Positions 59,801-64,000 of a DNA stretch of 64,000 nt are shown here, in pieces (within the stretch, counting starts at the first letter, position 1; each line of letters opens with the position of its first letter). This DNA is from Blautia coccoides (GTDB taxonomy: Bacteria > Bacillota > Clostridia > Lachnospirales > Lachnospiraceae). The translations under genes were made by a program, and so were the position numbers. The notes under the pieces are model-generated. The model had not been told where the DNA came from and did no database searches. It saw only the letters and a program-made list of their open reading frames with translations. The DNA is taken from NCBI RefSeq assembly GCF_034355335.1, contig NZ_CP136422.1, positions 3,506,501-3,570,500 on the forward strand, in the 5' to 3' direction.

Positions 59801-61117
59801 TCATCCGGCTCTGCCTGAATTATATAGACTTTCTCTCAGCCTGACAAGCTCCTGTTTTTCGGACTGGTGCTGCTTGGCCGCGCGCAGGAGCTGGTTCTCT
59901 TTGCGGCGCACAGTCCGTTCTGCCAGCTCCAGTTTTTCTTCCAGCTCACTGTTTTTCCTTTTCATACTGCGGAAACGCTCCTCCGATTCTGTAAGCTGCT
60001 TTTTTAATTCCTCCTTTTCTCTTTCCTGCTCATCTAATTTCTGCTGCCATCTGACCGGATCATTTTCCCGGATCTTATCCAGACATTTTTTCACATATCC
60101 GGACAGTAAAACAATATAAAGAGAATAGACATACTTCTCCATACCCGAATATTTCTCAAACTCACCCAGTTCCAGTAAGAGCCGCCGTGATCTCTCGTCC
60201 AGTTCTTCTCCGCACAGCACATTCCTGTCTATGCCCCCCAGATGGAAAAGATTTTGCAGATAACAGTCAAACTCTTCATATCCCTCCACCCTAAATCCCA
60301 AGGCTGCCTGGAACGGATTCCTCACTGTTTCTTCCAGTCTCCGGTAAAAACAACTGTCCGCGCAGCCCGCTCTTCCCCAGACCTCGTATTCTAAAATTTC
60401 CTCTTTTTTACTGTCCCAGATCGTATTTCTGTCAATCATACACTCCAGAATGAGATAGAAATTTACATTCTTTTTAATCTCTACATGGCAGGTCTCAGCC
60501 AACAGGCAGATCATACAGATCTGGCTCATACCCATGGCCGGCTGTTCTGTGTAAGGCCCGGCCCACTCCTGTATCCGTTCAAAGTCCAGAGTCTCTTCTG
60601 TAAAAAGCTCCCGTCTGGCACTGCGCCATCCTTTGCGGATGCAGCCCATAAACTGATGATAAGCTTCCTCCGCCCTCTCTTCGCTGCCCTCCCGTATCTT
60701 TTCAAGCATACCAATGAGCACCTGTGCAAAATAATGTTCCTCATAGCCCAGGCAGGACAAAAAGTAATCACCGTGATACCCGTTATTCAAAAACATCTGC
60801 TGATATCCAATGATCTGCTCCGGTGCCAGCCTTTTTAACTCTTCCCTGCAGACAGGATTCTGCGCTGCTGCAAAAACGAGAAAATAAGTTACATCCAGAC
60901 AGATCTCCTCTCCATCCTCCTCCAGCAGCTTTTCCAATACACGTTTCAGCTCTCTCTCGCCTTTGAGTACATTTTTTCCTGCATGCTCTCCCGGTTCTGC
61001 TGACAGATATCCGTTCTCCTCCTGAATACAATTGGGCAGTCCTTCCTCCTGCTGCAGTGCTTTTTTGATCTCATTGCGCACTTTCAGCCCTTCAAATATC
61101 ATTCCTTTTTTGTTCAT
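59801..61117 (-). CDS. Unknown protein with C-terminal coiled coil
   Basis: A 438-residue protein I cannot place in a family. The first 340 residues are acidic and helical with many Cys and Trp; LFTEETLDFERIQEWAGPY and EYEVWGRAGCADSCFYRRL are distinctive stretches. Residues 345-430 form a strong coiled coil (QKLDEQEREKEELKKQL, SELEEKLELAERTVRRK). There is no signal or TM segment. The ATG at 61117 follows GAGG. It stands alone between the trp T-box and tyrS terminator. The composition suggests a scaffold or regulatory protein, but this is not evidence of function. Confidence 0.7.
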   Translation of the reverse strand: MNKKGMIFEGLKVRNEIKKALQQEEGLPNCIQEENGYLSAEPGEHAGKNVLKGERELKRVLEKLLEEDGEEICLDVTYFLVFAAAQNPVCREELKRLAPEQIIGYQQMFLNNGYHGDYFLSCLGYEEHYFAQVLIGMLEKIREGSEERAEEAYHQFMGCIRKGWRSARRELFTEETLDFERIQEWAGPYTEQPAMGMSQICMICLLAETCHVEIKKNVNFYLILECMIDRNTIWDSKKEEILEYEVWGRAGCADSCFYRRLEETVRNPFQAALGFRVEGYEEFDCYLQNLFHLGGIDRNVLCGEELDERSRRLLLELGEFEKYSGMEKYVYSLYIVLLSGYVKKCLDKIRENDPVRWQQKLDEQEREKEELKKQLTESEERFRSMKRKNSELEEKLELAERTVRRKENQLLRAAKQHQSEKQELVRLRESLYNSGRAG

Positions 61118-61425
61118 TCCTCATAACCTCTCTGTTCCGGCAGGCGCGTCACGATCAGAAAAACAATTGTAACTGTAAGAATGTAGTACAGCTCCAAACA
61201 ATATTAGTATTCCTTTGACTCTAAATGCTGATAAATGGAAAATATACGGGAATTCCATAGAATTTTGAAATGTGGATATAGGGTGTTGCTTTAGAATTGT
61301 TTTCTGCGCGTTTTCGATCGTACAGCGCTGACCTTTTCGTGAATCCAGATTACCATATCCAAAGGTAAAATGCAATGGCATTAACAGAGAAAATCCATTT
61401 TGATGATTTTGCACAAAATGTAACG
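61118..61425. other. Gap between tyrS terminator and the unknown gene
   Basis: About 300 bp, mostly A/T-rich. Minus-strand TACAAT near 61165 could be a -10 of the downstream gene, but no convincing -35 is present. An open frame across the region lacks a ribosome binding site and protein-like composition. Confidence 0.4.
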
Positions 61426-61457
61426 GATGCCGGGAAGCTCTGTCAGCCCCCGGCATC
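61426..61457 (-). terminator. Hairpin after tyrS
   Basis: GATGCCGGG pairs with CCCGGCATC around AAGCTCTGTCAGCC, 12 bp after the tyrS stop. The following T content is low, so termination may be partial. Confidence 0.55.
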
Positions 61458-61469
61458 TCTTGTATTATA

Positions 61470-62693
61470 TTATTTTATTGTCACTTTACGGAAGTTTTTC
61501 TTACCGCGTTTCAGCACGATTCCGTCTCCGTCCAACTTTTCTCCCGGGATCACATATTTGACATCTGTGATCTTCTCACCGTCAATTGCCACACCGCCCT
61601 GCTCAATGGCTCTTCTTCCCTCGGAACGGCTGCCTACCAAACCGCTCTTGTGCAGAAGTGTGATGAGGTCAATATTTCCTCCCTGTAAGTCTGACTGCTC
61701 GATGAAAGCTGATGGCATATCCGCTGCATTACCGCTGGTAAATAAAGCCCTTGCTGCTTCCTGGGACTTTTTAGCCTCTTCCTCGCCATGTACCAGATCA
61801 GTCAGTTCGTAAGCCAGGATCTCTTTTGCTGTGTTGAGCTGGCTGCCCTCCCATTTATCCATCTCATCAATCTGCTCCAAAGGCAGGAAGGTAAGCATGC
61901 GAAGACATTTCAGCACATCTGCGTCGCTGACATTTCTCCAATACTGATAGAAGTCAAAAGGTGTTGTCTTATTTGGATCCAGCCAGACAGCGCCTGACTG
62001 AGTTTTGCCCATCTTCTTGCCCTCTGAATTCAGAAGCAGAGTGATGGTCATGGCATACGCATCTTTTCCCAGCTTACGGCGGATCAGCTCTGTTCCGCCC
62101 AGCATATTGCTCCACTGGTCGTCTCCGCCGAACTGCATATTACAGCCGTAATTCTTGTACAGCATGTAAAAGTCATAGCTCTGCATGATCATGTAATTAA
62201 ATTCAAAGAAACTCAGTCCTTTTTCCATACGCTGTTTGTAACACTCTGCGCGCAGCATATTGTTTACAGAAAAATGGGCGCCAACTTCCCTTAACATCTC
62301 CACATAGTTGAGACCCAGAAGCCAGTCCGCATTATTTACCATAAGGGCTTTGCCCTCAGAGAAGTCAATAAAACGGCTCATCTGTTTTCTGAAACAGTCA
62401 CAGTTATACTGAATGGTCTCCTCTGTCATCATCTGGCGCATATCCGTTCTCCCTGAAGGATCTCCGATCATGCCTGTGCCGCCGCCCAGTAAGGCGATTG
62501 GCTTGTTGCCTGCCATCTGCAGACGTTTCATCAGGCACAGTGCCATAAAATGTCCCACATGCAGACTGTCGGCTGTAGGGTCAAAACCGATGTAAAAGGT
62601 TGCTTTTCCATTGTTTACCAGATCACGGATTTCTTCCTCATCCGTCACCTGCGCGATCAGGCCTCTGGCTGTCAGTTCTTCATAGATTTTCAT
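61470..62693 (-). CDS. tyrS: Tyrosyl-tRNA synthetase
   Basis: A 407-residue class Ic synthetase charging tRNA-Tyr. The HIGH-type motif is [11 protein letters not shown] (about 45), the tyrosine pocket includes [13 protein letters not shown] and [12 protein letters not shown], and [11 protein letters not shown] is the KMSKS-type loop. A C-terminal S4 domain ([20 protein letters not shown]) binds the long variable arm. The ATG is at 62693, preceded by a T-box leader. Confidence 0.96.
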   Translation of the reverse strand: MKIYEELTARGLIAQVTDEEEIRDLVNNGKATFYIGFDPTADSLHVGHFMALCLMKRLQMAGNKPIALLGGGTGMIGDPSGRTDMRQMMTEETIQYNCDCFRKQMSRFIDFSEGKALMVNNADWLLGLNYVEMLREVGAHFSVNNMLRAECYKQRMEKGLSFFEFNYMIMQSYDFYMLYKNYGCNMQFGGDDQWSNMLGGTELIRRKLGKDAYAMTITLLLNSEGKKMGKTQSGAVWLDPNKTTPFDFYQYWRNVSDADVLKCLRMLTFLPLEQIDEMDKWEGSQLNTAKEILAYELTDLVHGEEEAKKSQEAARALFTSGNAADMPSAFIEQSDLQGGNIDLITLLHKSGLVGSRSEGRRAIEQGGVAIDGEKITDVKYVIPGEKLDGDGIVLKRGKKNFRKVTIK

Positions 62694-62791
62694 ACTGTTT
62701 TCTCCTTTACTTATCTGTAAATTGTGATCGGACGAAAGCCGTATCTGTGCTTGGTGCCATCCAGCTCCAAGGACCTTTTGACCACTAAAAA

Positions 62792-63103
62792 AGCTCCCAT
62801 CCTCTTCATAAAGGACGGGAGCTGTATCCGCTTCCGTGTTACCACCTTTTTTCGCAGCCGGTTCACACCGTCTGCCTCAGTAAGTACGGCCTTATCACAA
62901 GACGATACTCATCTGCACGATAACGTGTGCCATTCCGTCACAGCCTACTTAGCCCGCCGCTGCTGTCTGCAGCAAAAGCACTGTTCGGTGTGAAGCTCAG
63001 GGAGGTATTCATCGTCCGCTTCCTTCTGCGCCTCTCATCAACCGGCAGCTTTCTGTAGAATCCACGGGGATTACTTGTTCCCATCACAGCATTTCTGTAT
63101 ATG
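62792..63103 (-). promoter_or_regulatory. Tyrosine T-box leader of tyrS
   Basis: The T-box core GGTGGTAACACGG (complement of 62834-62846) is followed by a terminator hairpin 62792-62823 (AGCTCCCGTCC with GGATGGGAGCT, then T-run). The stem I specifier loop GATGAATACC contains TAC (complement of 63005-63007), a tyrosine codon. The leader is about 400 nt to the ATG. It senses uncharged tRNA-Tyr by transcription antitermination. Confidence 0.93.
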
Positions 63104-63109
63104 CAATCA

Positions 63110-63139
63110 AGTATACCCGTTAAAACTTTACTTTGTCAA
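63110..63139 (-). promoter_or_regulatory. Sigma-A promoter of tyrS
   Basis: Minus strand: -35 TTGACA (63134-63139), 18-nt spacer, -10 TATACT (63110-63115). It is a strong promoter placed directly before the T-box. Confidence 0.8.
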
Positions 63140-63163
63140 GCCCTTTTTAGGATTTTTTAACAC

Positions 63164-64000
63164 TCAGCCCGCGGTGCGCCAGGTATATTCTCCATTCTCC
63201 TTGATACCGTAAAAATCTCCGAAATTCAGATCAAATATATCCTTTTCAATGCCTGAAATGGAAATCTCGTTTTTGATGAGATACTGCCAGATACCGGCAT
63301 GGGAGATATCTCCCTGAAGAAGCACGCCGACTACTTTTCCGCCACGGATTATCACACGTTTATAGTTGCTCGCGTCTTCTCTGACAATCACCACATCTGT
63401 CTCCTCCGGCACGATCACGCCTACGCAGAGGGAAACCAAGCCGAAGAAGTTAATGGTGTTTTTGACTGCATAGCGGTCTGTGTATTCCACATTTCCGCCC
63501 ATCATATTCAGGGCAGCCGTTTCTCCCTGTTTCTGGGCATTGGGCCAGATACCGGAAAGTCCCGTCACATCCCCGGCCGCATAGACGTCTGCTGCACCGG
63601 TCTGCAGATGATCGTTTACTTTCATTCCCCGGTCAACGACTATACCCTCGCCTTCCAAACCTGCAGTCGCGCTTCTCACGCCTGCTGCCACGATCACCAT
63701 ATCACAGGACAGAGCTTCGCCGTTGTCCAGGATGACTTGGGTGATCCTGCCTTCTTTATTCATTTTTGTTTCAGCAGCTTTTCTTCCCAGATAAAAAGAA
63801 GCACCTGCCGATTCAAAACGTTTCTGATATTCCAAGGCACCTGTTTTGTCAAGCTGAATGGGCAGGATCTGATCCGCCATCTCCACAATGGACACCTTTT
63901 TCCCTATTTCCATCAGGCCATAGGCCGCATCCAGGCCCACCAGACCGGAACCGATGATGACGATCTTATCCGCATTTTCCGCCATCTTGTCAATGGCAGC
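63164..64000 (-). CDS. FAD/NAD(P)-dependent oxidoreductase (3' part)
   Basis: The last 279 codons are visible; the frame stays open past position 64000. A second dinucleotide-binding motif IVIIGSGLVGLDAAYGLM (about 10 residues in) and the FAD-site VYAAGDVTG identify the pyridine nucleotide-disulfide oxidoreductase fold, close to NADH:rubredoxin or nitrite-reductase-type reductases. The C-terminal domain (GGKVVGVLLQGDISHAGIWQ) fits that. The FAD-binding N-terminus lies outside the window, so the substrate is not assignable. Confidence 0.82.
   Translation of the reverse strand, partial: AAIDKMAENADKIVIIGSGLVGLDAAYGLMEIGKKVSIVEMADQILPIQLDKTGALEYQKRFESAGASFYLGRKAAETKMNKEGRITQVILDNGEALSCDMVIVAAGVRSATAGLEGEGIVVDRGMKVNDHLQTGAADVYAAGDVTGLSGIWPNAQKQGETAALNMMGGNVEYTDRYAVKNTINFFGLVSLCVGVIVPEETDVVIVREDASNYKRVIIRGGKVVGVLLQGDISHAGIWQYLIKNEISISGIEKDIFDLNFGDFYGIKENGEYTWRTAG

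Noticed and set aside
61121..61456. Minus-strand 111-codon frame between tyrS and the unknown gene
   Set aside because: No ribosome binding site, starts within the tyrS terminator hairpin, and composition is not protein-like.

Overview
The window looks like a chromosomal segment of a spore-forming, anaerobic member of the Clostridia, most likely Lachnospiraceae (Blautia-like). The family call is inferred from protein flavour and gene neighbourhoods, not from a marker gene. Supporting signs are an alpha/beta SASP gene, GerW and YlbJ-like sporulation genes, an Rnf complex with its own flavin transferase, a Na+-pump decarboxylase cluster, T-box leaders on trp and tyrS, and strong GGAGG ribosome binding sites. 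No tRNA, rRNA, CRISPR array, prophage or transposase gene was seen. Most genes lie on the minus strand.

Layout. 0.1-6.1 kb: minus-strand housekeeping run (YgiQ start, HAD phosphatase, pseudouridine synthase, m5C methyltransferase, RelQ-type alarmone synthetase, M23 peptidase, PepD). 6.1-6.95 kb: gene-free, holding two large inverted-repeat elements. 7-10 kb: YlbJ-like protein, then mgsA-rsmD-coaD and a coiled-coil gene. 10.2-11.1 kb: a SASP gene facing a DUF6465-like gene. 11.2-19.2 kb: a giant FtsX-like permease, recG, a FakA/YloV-like kinase and an Asp23-family gene, with rpmB diverging. 19.6-23.8 kb: a tiny membrane protein, gerW, DUF2953, Pap and NUDIX genes. 24.2-32.6 kb: PBP and FtsW/SpoVE, U32 peptidase, zapA, ruvAB, and Gx transporter with NusG-II genes. 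33-39.1 kb: rnfCDGEAB plus apbE. 39-46.4 kb: CmpB-type membrane protein, YprB-like exonuclease, and S1/ispH/cmk/BaiN-like/RpiR genes. 47-52.6 kb: biotin-dependent decarboxylase or transcarboxylase cluster. 52.9-59.8 kb: complete trpEGDCFBA operon behind a tryptophan T-box. 59.8-64 kb: an unknown coiled-coil protein, tyrS behind a tyrosine T-box, and the end of a flavin oxidoreductase.

Metabolically, Rnf (ferredoxin:NAD+ oxidoreduction coupled to Na+ or H+ transport) and the OadB-type Na+ pump point to ion-gradient bioenergetics. ApbE next to rnf would attach FMN to RnfG and RnfD.

The most unusual content is intergenic. Five copies of a long-hairpin element occur in 64 kb (6211-6384, 6641-6848, 23969-24169, 32680-33088, 46818-47020). 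Three of them (class A) have 45-46 bp terminal arms that are essentially perfectly self-complementary but differ in sequence between copies. They surround a conserved ~110-nt core with compensatory base changes in internal stems. The other two (class B) share core motifs and, in part, the same end motifs. A second, 35-nt hairpin repeat occurs three times (29828, 32967, 49776), once inside a class B element. I cannot match either to a family I know.
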